Shown piece by piece: positions 14,279-22,486 of a stretch of 22,892 bases of DNA. The DNA lies in NCBI GenBank assembly GCA_002293145.1, contig DBCO01000008.1:1-22892 (forward strand), read 5' to 3'. Made by a program: the position numbers and the translations under genes. Positions within the stretch are counted from its first letter, which is position 1, and every line of letters begins with the position of its first letter. The notes beneath the pieces are model-generated. The model was given only the letters and a program-made list of their open reading frames with translations, had not been told where the DNA came from and did no database searches. Origin of the DNA: Akkermansiaceae bacterium UBA956. GTDB lineage: Bacteria > Verrucomicrobiota > Verrucomicrobiia > Verrucomicrobiales > Akkermansiaceae.

Positions 14279-15058
14279 ATGAAGCTTTTTATCATTGCAG
14301 CAATCTATGCCGCTACAGCCCTGAGTTATGCCGCTGAGCTAGTCACGGCTACTGTCGGCGCAATAGTTAGATCGAACGATACGCTATTTCCTACAACTCA
14401 AGCTTTCTACAAAGCTGATGCTACAGTGCCGAGTGGCGTAACTGATCAGGGTTTTTTCAAACTCAATGTAGCCAGCAGCTACGTCAAAAAAACTACATCA
14501 TCAGTTGGTTCAAATGTTTTTCGTATCAAAGTTGAGCTATTAGGTGCAGCGGATGCATTGGTCTCACTATCTAATGGTAAGACATATGTTTTGTCTTCGG
14601 ATTTTCCAATTACAGTGGACACTTTTCAACCCAGCCCTACCAAGTCGCACAACTTGACAATTACCCCAGCAAGTCCTTTGCTTGCAGGAACAACATACAA
14701 GTTACGCGTCTCGATCGAACGAAATGATTTGGTCAATTCTACAAATGTTTGGTTAAGTGATGTAGCATCGATGAAAAAGGATGTTCCTTTAGTTGTTTCT
14801 GCAGGTGCAACTCCAGCGCTCAAATTCCAAAGCCTTTCCGGAAATACATTAAAAATGAGATTTTTGACAACTACTCTAATTCAAAGGTCAGCACAGTGGA
14901 AAATTGAAGGTTCGACGACTCTGGCGACTGGCTCGTTTGCTGTAGTTAATGAAGCCGTTATATTACCTCTTTCGACTGATCCTGCAACTTTTGAGGTTAC
15001 GCTTACAATCAATAAAGCTACTCACCCTAAAAGGTTTTTTCGTCTACAAGCTCTGTAA
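14279..15058 (+). CDS. Secreted protein of unknown function, downstream of gspD
   Basis: I do not recognise this 259-residue protein. It has a signal peptide (MKLFIIAAIYAATALSYAAE, cleavage near residues 18-20). The rest is rich in serine, threonine and valine with alternating hydrophobic residues, suggesting all-beta, perhaps two immunoglobulin-like domains: LTITPASPLLAGTTYKLRVS (about 122-141) looks like the end of a bacterial Ig-like or fibronectin-like domain. It ends THPKRFFRLQAL; secreted proteins of this phylum often end in a similar FFRL/FYRL motif. It begins 29 bases after gspD on the same strand, so it may be co-transcribed as a T2SS accessory protein or substrate. Like the 3' half of gspD it is AT-rich. 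The convergent TPR gene ends 58 bases downstream; no terminator is clear between them. Confidence 0.75.
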   Translation: MKLFIIAAIYAATALSYAAELVTATVGAIVRSNDTLFPTTQAFYKADATVPSGVTDQGFFKLNVASSYVKKTTSSVGSNVFRIKVELLGAADALVSLSNGKTYVLSSDFPITVDTFQPSPTKSHNLTITPASPLLAGTTYKLRVSIERNDLVNSTNVWLSDVASMKKDVPLVVSAGATPALKFQSLSGNTLKMRFLTTTLIQRSAQWKIEGSTTLATGSFAVVNEAVILPLSTDPATFEVTLTINKATHPKRFFRLQAL

Positions 15059-15116
15059 TCTCTGAGAATGAAATGATGGGAGATGCTTGTGGTGCTTACC
15101 AGATCCGTGAGGCAAA

Positions 15117-17723
15117 TCATTCATCCATGATCATGTGCTCAAGGCCTAGGTTCTCGGCTCTTTCTCCAGCTTCGCTTGCGCGCGGCGTAGGGTAGCTGGA
15201 AAGTTTTTTGGCAAGGGCAATGGCGGGTTCCCAACGCTCTGATTTCTCTAACAAAGCAATGGCGTTGAAGCCGCAACGCTCAAGGTAATCCCAGTCAGCT
15301 GGAGCTTCTTTGCTGGCAGACTCGATGACTTGGTAGTAGACGTCTAAGGCCTCATCGGGTTTGTTGAGTTGTTCCAAGGTCAGTCCGCGGTAGTAATGAA
15401 TGTGATGAGTTACACTAGTGCTTGTTTGTTTTTTTTCTAATAAAACATCCTGCACTTTTAGCAATGCTTCATATTGAGTCGGATCTGAACCACCTTGCGC
15501 GTAGAGAGCTTCAATCAACAAAAGTCCCGTGGGCGTGTGTAGTGGGGAATCGGCGGTGATTTTGTAAAACAGTTTTTGCAATTCCTCACGAGCTTGAACG
15601 AGATAGCTGGGAGACTTCGCATCGATCAGGGTACGGGCTTTTTCTAGTATTGCAAATGCGGAAAGCTGCGAGTCAGCGGTGATGATTTTATCGAAGATGG
15701 CAATCGCCTCGGTGAGTGATTGTGGTGTGCCGGTGCGGGCAGCGGCGCGCGCGGCGATGAGTAGTGAGGGGCCGGCTTGCGCAGGGTGTGATTTTTCGAG
15801 TTTTTGCAGCACTTGGCGTGCATCATTCATGTCTCCATTTTGATAGAGAGCTATACCGAGATTGAGAGTCATCTCCGCCATTGCGGGTGAATCTGGGTAT
15901 TGTGCGATGAAGGAGCGGCTGAGAGTGATGACCGTGCTTTGGTCTTGTTGGGCCTGCGCGAGTAGAATTTTGGTAGCGAGTAGCCGTTCTGCCGATACCA
16001 CGGTCGCGTTGATGGAATCCAGCTGGGCTTTTGCCATCGATAGGTCGGGCCATTGCAGCTTAAGCGCGCAGAATGCCATGGCAAGACGGGCCTCGCCGAT
16101 GCGGGCGTGCTCAGGGTGATCGATGATAAATTTCTCAAGCAAGGGCATGGCTGCTTCGGGGGATTGCTTGATGGTGTGAAGTGCACGTTCGAGTGTGAGA
16201 CTCACGCTGAGCTTGGGGCTAGCCTCTTTGAGTAATCGGTCCCAGGAGGCATCATCGTTGACCAAGAGTGATGCTATGCCGGCATTGAAAAGTGCAGAGC
16301 TGCGCGGTGTAGCGCTGAGGCGAGCTGCGGATTTTTCGAAATACAATGCTGCGCGTGCAAAATCTTTTTTCTCAAAAGACTCGTTCGCCAGCAGGAGATT
16401 CGCGGCAACGAAGTGATCGCTGCCTTGTTCATGGGAAAGCAACGAATCGAGAAGATTTCCAGCCTTTTCACTTTGTTGATTTTGAAATTCATTGCGCGCC
16501 AGCTCGATCGTGGCTGCATGGGCAAGCGTGCGCTGGGGATGCAGCAGATTGAGCTGCGTTACCAATTGTCGCAACTGAGCGCGTTGTTCGGGTTCTTTTG
16601 CTCCTGAGAGCGCTAGAATGCGGGTGTAGAGTGCTTGGGCGTGAAGTTCTGGGTGATCAAGCTCCTGAATCCGCGGATAGCAGGAAATGGTGCTATCTCC
16701 GGGATCGGCGATCATCGGAGAATGGGCGACGACAGGGTTGCTCGACCAGTCAGCGAGACGCTGCTGAATTAAATTCTGAACCGGGTCCTCGGCCGTAGGA
16801 GCATTTGTTTGTAAGTAGTGAAGTAAAACAAAGGCCTCGGCGAGCTCTGGTGAGGTAAGATGAGCTTGGATGAACGCGAGAATGACATCGGCAGCATCGG
16901 CGCGACGGTTGAGCGAAGCCATGGCCTGTGCTTGTCCGATGACTGCTGGGTGGATGATTGGTGGGAGCTTCTCGGCATCGCGCTTAAATTCCTCTAATAA
17001 GGCAGTGAACAATGCCGCGGCCTTGGTGAATTGAGATTCCGCTTGCAGGAGCTTGCCGTCAAGCAAACGTGCTTCTAACAAATCGCCGCCGCGCAATGAC
17101 CTCAATGCGGGCAATGCTTTACGCGCCTCCGGATATTTTCCCGTGAGACATAGCAAACGCGTTTGATCTAACTTGGCGCGGATTGCCAGCGGCGAGTTGG
17201 ATGAGGTCAGCAGATTGAGCCCTGCAATCGCATCGCGATGGCTACCCAATGCGGAGAGCAGGCGGCTGCGGGTGATGACGGATTCACCGTAGTAAGGGAA
17301 GTTTTTGGTGCCGATAGCCAGATCGAATAAAGCGATGGCTTCGGCAAACTTCCCCTGTGCTCGCAGTGCCTGAGCTTTCCAAAAAAGCGCGCTGGCTTGG
17401 TCCGTGAGTGATGGATCATCAAGAATTTTCGTCGCCTCATCAGGTTGATTCGAGCGAATGAGCGATTCAGCAAGCAAGAGGCGAACGCGCATGCGATCTG
17501 AATCCGTGAGCTCTTTTTCCGCGAGGGCTGACTGAAAGCGCGAAGCTGCGACATCGGGTAGGAAATCCGCAAGCGCCATCAGCCCCTGCTGCTCCATTTG
17601 TGTCCTGTTTTGAGCGCTGGCTTGCGCATGAACTTGAGGCAGTAAAAGCCCCCACATACTTACGCACAACGCAAGTGATCTCCTCGGGGAGAGCATTTGT
17701 CGTGGGCGTAAATATTCATTCAT
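15117..17723 (-). CDS. Large exported tetratricopeptide-repeat protein
   Basis: 868 residues from the ATG at 17723. The N-terminus is a signal peptide (RRSLALCVSMWGLLLPQVHA, ending near residue 33). Almost all the rest is helical repeats of TPR type, for example ASALFWKAQALRAQGKFAEA then IALFDLAI, and later MTLNLGIALYQNGDMNDARQ and HYYRGLTLEQLNKPDEALDV. Such proteins are scaffolds in the periplasm or at the outer membrane; no catalytic motif is visible and no partner can be named. A GTG at 17732 and an ATG at 17696 are alternative starts; 17723 is chosen as the first ATG that keeps the signal peptide. It lies downstream of the multidomain cytochrome gene on the same strand, with a hairpin between them. 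Confidence 0.87.
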   Translation of the reverse strand: MNEYLRPRQMLSPRRSLALCVSMWGLLLPQVHAQASAQNRTQMEQQGLMALADFLPDVAASRFQSALAEKELTDSDRMRVRLLLAESLIRSNQPDEATKILDDPSLTDQASALFWKAQALRAQGKFAEAIALFDLAIGTKNFPYYGESVITRSRLLSALGSHRDAIAGLNLLTSSNSPLAIRAKLDQTRLLCLTGKYPEARKALPALRSLRGGDLLEARLLDGKLLQAESQFTKAAALFTALLEEFKRDAEKLPPIIHPAVIGQAQAMASLNRRADAADVILAFIQAHLTSPELAEAFVLLHYLQTNAPTAEDPVQNLIQQRLADWSSNPVVAHSPMIADPGDSTISCYPRIQELDHPELHAQALYTRILALSGAKEPEQRAQLRQLVTQLNLLHPQRTLAHAATIELARNEFQNQQSEKAGNLLDSLLSHEQGSDHFVAANLLLANESFEKKDFARAALYFEKSAARLSATPRSSALFNAGIASLLVNDDASWDRLLKEASPKLSVSLTLERALHTIKQSPEAAMPLLEKFIIDHPEHARIGEARLAMAFCALKLQWPDLSMAKAQLDSINATVVSAERLLATKILLAQAQQDQSTVITLSRSFIAQYPDSPAMAEMTLNLGIALYQNGDMNDARQVLQKLEKSHPAQAGPSLLIAARAAARTGTPQSLTEAIAIFDKIITADSQLSAFAILEKARTLIDAKSPSYLVQAREELQKLFYKITADSPLHTPTGLLLIEALYAQGGSDPTQYEALLKVQDVLLEKKQTSTSVTHHIHYYRGLTLEQLNKPDEALDVYYQVIESASKEAPADWDYLERCGFNAIALLEKSERWEPAIALAKKLSSYPTPRASEAGERAENLGLEHMIMDE

Positions 17724-17738
17724 CTGCGCCACTATAAA

Positions 17739-17771
17739 GCGGAAAACCTTGGTGATGCAAGGGTTTTCCGC
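17739..17771 (-). terminator. Hairpin between the multidomain cytochrome gene and the TPR gene, possible weak terminator
   Basis: GCGGAAAACC (17739-17748) pairs perfectly with GGTTTTCCGC (17762-17771). On the minus strand the stem begins 21 bases after the stop at 17793 and is followed by TTTAT, a very short T-run. It lies just before the TPR start. It could terminate or attenuate transcription entering the TPR gene. Confidence 0.5.
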
Positions 17772-17792
17772 ATGAATGGAGTGGTGTGTTGG

Positions 17793-20700
17793 CTATTTCA
17801 ACGACATCAGGTAGGCAAACAGATCTTTGCGCTGTTGATCACTGAGGCCATCGATCAGACCCTCGGGCATCAGTGACTGACGCAGGAACTGCGTGGAAGC
17901 GATGTTATTACGCTCGATCCGTTTGTCGCCAGCACCCATTTGGCGCACTACGATGGCGTCTTTGTCTTCGCTGACAAAAAAGGCATCGAGTAAGGAACCA
18001 TCTTTCATGGCAACGCGGAAAATGCGGTAGCCGGGTTCGATGGCGGCATTCGGTGTGAGAATGTTGCGCACAATCGCCTCGGGACCCATCGCGCCGACGC
18101 TGCTCAAATTCGGACCTATATTACCACCAGCGTTGCCAAATTGGTGGCAAGCAATGCACAAAGCGGCTAGATTTTTTCCTTCAGCAGCATTACCTCCTGC
18201 CTTGGCGAGGGTGAGAAATTTTTGGTATTTTTGATCAAAGGCAGCGGCTTGTTCTAGGCTCATCACTGGCGGCAGATCAGTGCTGCGCGGCAGTGTAAAT
18301 TCCTTTGGCAAAGCCCCCCAACCTTTGTCGCCGCTGCCGTTATAGAGCAATGCGGGATCATTAGTCGGCAAAGAGCGATCAAAGTTGGCGCGAATTTCTT
18401 CATTGCTGCGCTCGCGATTCCAGATCCGGTATTCAGCAAATTGCCCATCGGCGCCGGTGCCGGGAGTGCTCCAGCCGATGCGGAAATTTTCGATGCGATG
18501 TGGTGCCGCCATTTCACTGGCGCAATCGAGCTCGCCGTTGATGTAGATCTTGAATTTACCTTGAGCATCGCGGGTGGCAGCCACGTGGGTCCATAGTGCC
18601 GGAGCGATTTTTTTCTTCGCAATCAAGGCATCATTGCCATGAGAACCAACATATACGCGGAAGAGTTCGCCAGAAAAGTTGAGGTCGAGTTGATCAGGTG
18701 CGCCGCCAATGCTATCGCGATTGTCGATGCCCGCGCCCAGTTTCACCCAAGTCTCGATGGTGAATGCGCCCTCTAATGAAATGGTGGTAGCGATGAATGC
18801 ATTGCTGGCGTTCAAGTTCAGTATCGCGCGGTATGTGTCGCCGAGTTTGGTCAACAACTCGCCGAGCTGTGGATCGGTGCCGAGCACAGTTTGCAGGCGA
18901 TTGATCGCCATGGTACTGAGCTCGCTGTGACTGATGCTTTTCTCCGCGAGGCTGGCCTGCACGAGTGCTTTGGCTCCTTCTTTGTGTGTGCACAGTGCTT
19001 CGATAATCTGCGCTTTCAAATGGCTAGGGATTTCAGGCAATGCTTTCAGTGCGAGTTCACCTGCACCAGCTTGGCGTGAGGAAGCGATGGCGCGCAGTGC
19101 GGCAAGTTTGATCGTTTCTTCTTTTTTCTCTAACAATGGTGCAAGCGTAGCGGGAATGCCATTTTGCTGGCTGGTAATGGCATCGAGTGCGGCTAATTCC
19201 GTCGATTGATCAGCTGAGGTCGTGGCGATCTCGTGGAGACGCGCTGAGCTGCCGGTCAGGGAAAAAGCAGAACTGAGTTCGATCCCACGGCGTAGATCTG
19301 CGGCATTTCCTTGAAAAAGTATGGTGACGGTATCGCCTAACAATTTTTGAATGCTAGCAGGAGAAATGCGGCTCTTGTTTGTTAATAATGCATCGATGAT
19401 GGTTTGGCTGGTGGCGCTGTTTTCGATGCCAGCGCGCAGCGATTCTTGGATGGCAGGTTGGTCGATGGCTTGCACCAAACGTAGCACTTCTTCATCATTG
19501 GGTGAGCGCTTGAGTTGGCCGAGTTGGGCGGCGATGGTGGCTGCACCTTGTTCTGCGGGCAGGGCCAGTGCGGCTAGCAATTGGCTCTCGACGCCAAGTT
19601 TTTTCGCTTCGTCGGTTGCGAGAAATGTTGTGAGTTCGGCGGGATAGCGTTCGCAGAAAAGTCGTACGAGGTAGCGTTCGAACTCACGGTCATATGCCTC
19701 GCGCACACGAATGAGTTTACCATCCTGCGTGCTGGGTGCCATCGGATCAGCGAGTGATGAGGCATCGAAGTCTAACAATCCCGCAAACACTGGATTTTTG
19801 TTAGTGATTTTTCCTAGCAGATGACCGAGGCTATTGAGGGCCTCACGGCGCACGTTTTTCGCGGCATCATGGCGCAGGGTGAGCAAGGCGGGGCTTAGTG
19901 TGTCGAGATTGGCCATCGCACGCGCGGCCTCGCGACGAATGTCAGCCGAGGGATTTTTGGTCAGAGATGCGAGCTTGTCAGCGCTCGGCTGGTGAGCCCA
20001 GAGGTGAGCAACTGAATCGATGGTAGATGCTGCAATTTTCCGATCATTGAGAGTTTGCGCTGCCATGTGAACTTGCGCGAGAGAAGGGGACTGCAAGGTA
20101 GCCGTGAGTTGCTTGTCGCTCAGATTGGTGAAGTCCGGCACTGTGAAAGTTTTTTGTTTACTGTGTTTGATGCGCCAGATGCGGCCGCGCATTTTATCAC
20201 GATCGGGATGCGCGCGAGGCACTTCGTTATGACTGATGATTTTATTATACCAATCGACGATGTAAACACAGCCGTCAGGGCCGAGTGTCATGGCTACGGG
20301 GCGGAACCATGGGTCATCACAGGTGACAAAATCGGCCAATCGGTTGAACTGCCAATCTGTGAGATAATGATCGGGTGATGGTTGATCGCGACGCATCTCC
20401 GTGGCATTGATGCGACTAGTGATGGGGTTCGCGATAAGCATGATATTGTTATAGGATTCAGGGAACGCGCCATTGGCATCAGTGAGACAAAGTCCGCTTA
20501 AGCCCGTTCCGCCAAAGCGCTCTTTCACAAAAGTTCCCGGAAACTCGGGTGCGTAACTTTTCCATTGTCCATTAGAACAACCAGGGTAATTGCCGTAATC
20601 ATGGAATGGCATTACGCCATAACCGAAGTCGTTTGCCTCTTGGATGAAGGATTCGCCATTGCGATCGATCACGAGACCCCAGATATTGCAGGGGCCATTC

Positions 20701-22007
20701 GAGGTGATTTCAAATTCGCTGCCGTCAGGACGGAATTTGCACATACGCGTTTGATCGAACTTGATGGCTTTGTCCGCAGGATCGCTGGGGCGTTTGACAT
20801 TGCTGTAGTTGAAGGCGCCCTGTGCCATCCAAATCCAACCACCGGGAGCCCGTGTGAATTGATGCGGGAAAAGGTGCGAATCCTGCACGCCAAAACCTTC
20901 CAGAACTACTTCGCGTTTGTCGGCAACATTGTCGTTGTTGGTATCGGTGAGCAAGACGATGTCGCGACCGTGTTGAGCGTAGCATGAAGAACCATCGCCC
21001 CATGGTAAAATGCCTAACGGAATCGCGAGGCCATCGGCAAAGGTATGATCTGGCTTGAGCCCACCTGCAGGCAGCGCTTTTTCAAAAACGTTTTCGCGAT
21101 TGTAGATGAGAATCTGATCTTTCGCTTTGCTGGCATAGAGAGCATCAGCAATCGCGGCGTTTTCATTCGCATCGACCGGGTATTCCAATGCCGTCTGTGT
21201 CCACATGCGACCGCGTTGATCGAAATAGACGGAGATGAATTTTCCGACACGTTTTTCTGGATCTTCGGCAGCGACGAGTTCGATCTCAAAGCCTGGAGGC
21301 AAATGAAAGGCAGCTTTTTGTTCCTCGGGCGTTTTTGCTTTGGCGTGCTCGATCGCTTCCATCTTTGCTTCTGCGGCACCTTGATAGACTGCGGAGGCAG
21401 GCAGTTCCTTGATCATCACATCTTTGAACTGAACAACAAATTTTCCACCGCCATGGGTTTGCAGACCGATCATGCCATCGATGGGAATACTCGGATCAGC
21501 CTCGGTGTAATCAAGCGCAGGCACACCATTGATCCACGAACGAATGCGGCTACCTTCGCACACAATGCGGTAGTCATTCCAGTCCCAGTCGTTCGCTTTG
21601 AGTGCTGCGGGATCGATTGGCTCGCCGATGACTTTGTTGCGCCGCGATTCATCATAAAGCTTGCCCCACCAGTCCTTGCCGGCATCGACTTGGTAGCCGC
21701 ACATTTCCGAATTGTCAGGCACACGTGTGCTGCGGATTTGTACGCCCGAATTTATGAATCCTTCGCCTTGGTTAAGTTTGATTTTTAGCGTGAGTTCAAA
21801 ATTCTGATAGACTTTAGTCGTCGATAAAAACGTATTCTGGGGAACTGTTTCGGTGAGCGATCCGCCGACGATCATTCCATCCTCGGCTCGCCACCATTTT
21901 TCCTCACCCTTGCGAATGTTCCAACCATCGAGGTTTTTGCCGTTGAAGATAGGGGCTTGCGCGCTGACGGATGCAGCGGTGAAAAGGAGTAAAAAAAGAG
22001 TTTTCAT
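17793..22007 (-). CDS. Exported multidomain protein: DUF1080, PVC-type dehydrogenase, HEAT, LamG-like, cytochrome c
   Basis: 1404 residues with a signal peptide (MKTLFLLLFTAASVSAQA). Domains in order: (1) DUF1080/3-keto-disaccharide hydrolase, about 19-200 (IFNGKNLDGWNIRKGEEKWW to VVQFKDVMIKEL). (2) PVC-type membrane-bound dehydrogenase domain, a beta-propeller, about 232-640, beginning FHLPPGFEIELVAAEDPEKR and ending GRIWRIKH. (3) Alpha-helical HEAT-like repeats, about 645-1060. (4) A LamG/concanavalin-like domain, about 1090-1240 (TIETWVKLGAG, IYINGELDCA, EYRIWNRERS). (5) The Verrucomicrobium/Pirellula-type haem domain, about 1265-1404, with CIACH near 1284-1288 and a possible axial methionine in SLMPEGL. 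Families of this kind are thought to oxidise or cleave sugars outside the cytoplasm and pass electrons to the haem; the substrate here is unknown. The Dabb gene lies 20 bases upstream on the same strand, so they probably form one transcript. Confidence 0.92.
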   Translation of the reverse strand: MKTLFLLLFTAASVSAQAPIFNGKNLDGWNIRKGEEKWWRAEDGMIVGGSLTETVPQNTFLSTTKVYQNFELTLKIKLNQGEGFINSGVQIRSTRVPDNSEMCGYQVDAGKDWWGKLYDESRRNKVIGEPIDPAALKANDWDWNDYRIVCEGSRIRSWINGVPALDYTEADPSIPIDGMIGLQTHGGGKFVVQFKDVMIKELPASAVYQGAAEAKMEAIEHAKAKTPEEQKAAFHLPPGFEIELVAAEDPEKRVGKFISVYFDQRGRMWTQTALEYPVDANENAAIADALYASKAKDQILIYNRENVFEKALPAGGLKPDHTFADGLAIPLGILPWGDGSSCYAQHGRDIVLLTDTNNDNVADKREVVLEGFGVQDSHLFPHQFTRAPGGWIWMAQGAFNYSNVKRPSDPADKAIKFDQTRMCKFRPDGSEFEITSNGPCNIWGLVIDRNGESFIQEANDFGYGVMPFHDYGNYPGCSNGQWKSYAPEFPGTFVKERFGGTGLSGLCLTDANGAFPESYNNIMLIANPITSRINATEMRRDQPSPDHYLTDWQFNRLADFVTCDDPWFRPVAMTLGPDGCVYIVDWYNKIISHNEVPRAHPDRDKMRGRIWRIKHSKQKTFTVPDFTNLSDKQLTATLQSPSLAQVHMAAQTLNDRKIAASTIDSVAHLWAHQPSADKLASLTKNPSADIRREAARAMANLDTLSPALLTLRHDAAKNVRREALNSLGHLLGKITNKNPVFAGLLDFDASSLADPMAPSTQDGKLIRVREAYDREFERYLVRLFCERYPAELTTFLATDEAKKLGVESQLLAALALPAEQGAATIAAQLGQLKRSPNDEEVLRLVQAIDQPAIQESLRAGIENSATSQTIIDALLTNKSRISPASIQKLLGDTVTILFQGNAADLRRGIELSSAFSLTGSSARLHEIATTSADQSTELAALDAITSQQNGIPATLAPLLEKKEETIKLAALRAIASSRQAGAGELALKALPEIPSHLKAQIIEALCTHKEGAKALVQASLAEKSISHSELSTMAINRLQTVLGTDPQLGELLTKLGDTYRAILNLNASNAFIATTISLEGAFTIETWVKLGAGIDNRDSIGGAPDQLDLNFSGELFRVYVGSHGNDALIAKKKIAPALWTHVAATRDAQGKFKIYINGELDCASEMAAPHRIENFRIGWSTPGTGADGQFAEYRIWNRERSNEEIRANFDRSLPTNDPALLYNGSGDKGWGALPKEFTLPRSTDLPPVMSLEQAAAFDQKYQKFLTLAKAGGNAAEGKNLAALCIACHQFGNAGGNIGPNLSSVGAMGPEAIVRNILTPNAAIEPGYRIFRVAMKDGSLLDAFFVSEDKDAIVVRQMGAGDKRIERNNIASTQFLRQSLMPEGLIDGLSDQQRKDLFAYLMSLK

Positions 22008-22027
22008 GGGATGATCGAAAATAAATG

Positions 22028-22324
22028 TTAGGAAACGAAATCAAAAACAACGAGGCGTTCGAGGCGTGGCGCCACAATTTGGCGCACGCGTTCGTGCTCG
22101 GGGTGGGGGAGATATGCATCGCGACTCTGAGCGTTATCGAAGCTCATGAGAAAGCCGTGCGTATAGCCATCGTTGAGCCCTTCGCCGCTTTCATAGGGGC
22201 CGTGCTCCATGCTGAGCAGGCCGGGAATTTGTCCGACCATGCCGACCATTTCACGGAAGCATTCGTCGATTTGTTCTTGTGTGATCTCGGGTTTAAACTC
22301 GAATACGCCGTAGTGTCTGACCAT
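22028..22324 (-). CDS. Dabb (stress-responsive alpha/beta-barrel) domain protein
   Basis: 98 residues covering a single Dabb domain: N-terminal strand MVRHYGVFEFKPEITQEQID, helix CFREMVGMVGQIPGLLSMEHG, strand THGFLMSFDNAQSRDAYLPH and final strand RLERLVVFDF. The family forms ferredoxin-like dimers. HPEHERV follows the usual Y..HP.H pattern. Known members range from plant stress proteins to small lyases and cyclases; the reaction here cannot be told. In this phylum such genes often sit beside sugar-catabolism genes. It lies 20 bases upstream of the multidomain cytochrome gene, same strand, suggesting an operon. The ATG at 22324 is the natural start. Confidence 0.88.
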   Translation of the reverse strand: MVRHYGVFEFKPEITQEQIDECFREMVGMVGQIPGLLSMEHGPYESGEGLNDGYTHGFLMSFDNAQSRDAYLPHPEHERVRQIVAPRLERLVVFDFVS

Positions 22325-22355
22325 AGTGTGATGTTGGTTGGTTTATTGAATGAAG

Positions 22356-22480
22356 AAAATTTCGCGCAGAGGCGCAGAGGCGCAGAGGAAGAGGAGCTAG
22401 ATTGGTATTTATTTGGTTTAGTTTGAATTGGTTTAATAAAAATTCTCTGCGTCTTTGCGTCTCTGCGCGAGATAAATTTT
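22356..22480. repeat. Imperfect palindromic intergenic repeat, copy C, with CGCAGAGG tandem units
   Basis: The left arm (about 22356-22390) reads TTCGCGCAGAGGCGCAGAGG then CGCAGAGG: three tandem copies of a nine-base GCGCAGAGG-like unit. The right arm (about 22442-22480), TTCTCTGCGTCTTTGCGTCT then CTGCGCGAGA, is its approximate reverse complement, and the flanking AAAATTT/AAATTTT also pair. About 50 AT-rich bases form the loop. It fills the gap between the UPF0261 gene and the Dabb gene, both minus-strand, and is the clearest of three such elements in the window. Confidence 0.75.
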
Positions 22481-22486
22481 TGCTGG

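Noticed and set aside
21045..21788. A 247-codon open frame on the plus strand opposite the multidomain cytochrome gene
   Set aside because: The minus strand has clear conserved domains across the same bases; the plus frame has no recognisable motif.
22356..22480. CRISPR array or tandem-repeat locus
   Set aside because: The units are nine bases long without spacers, and the right arm is their inverted copy, so it is a palindrome and not an array.
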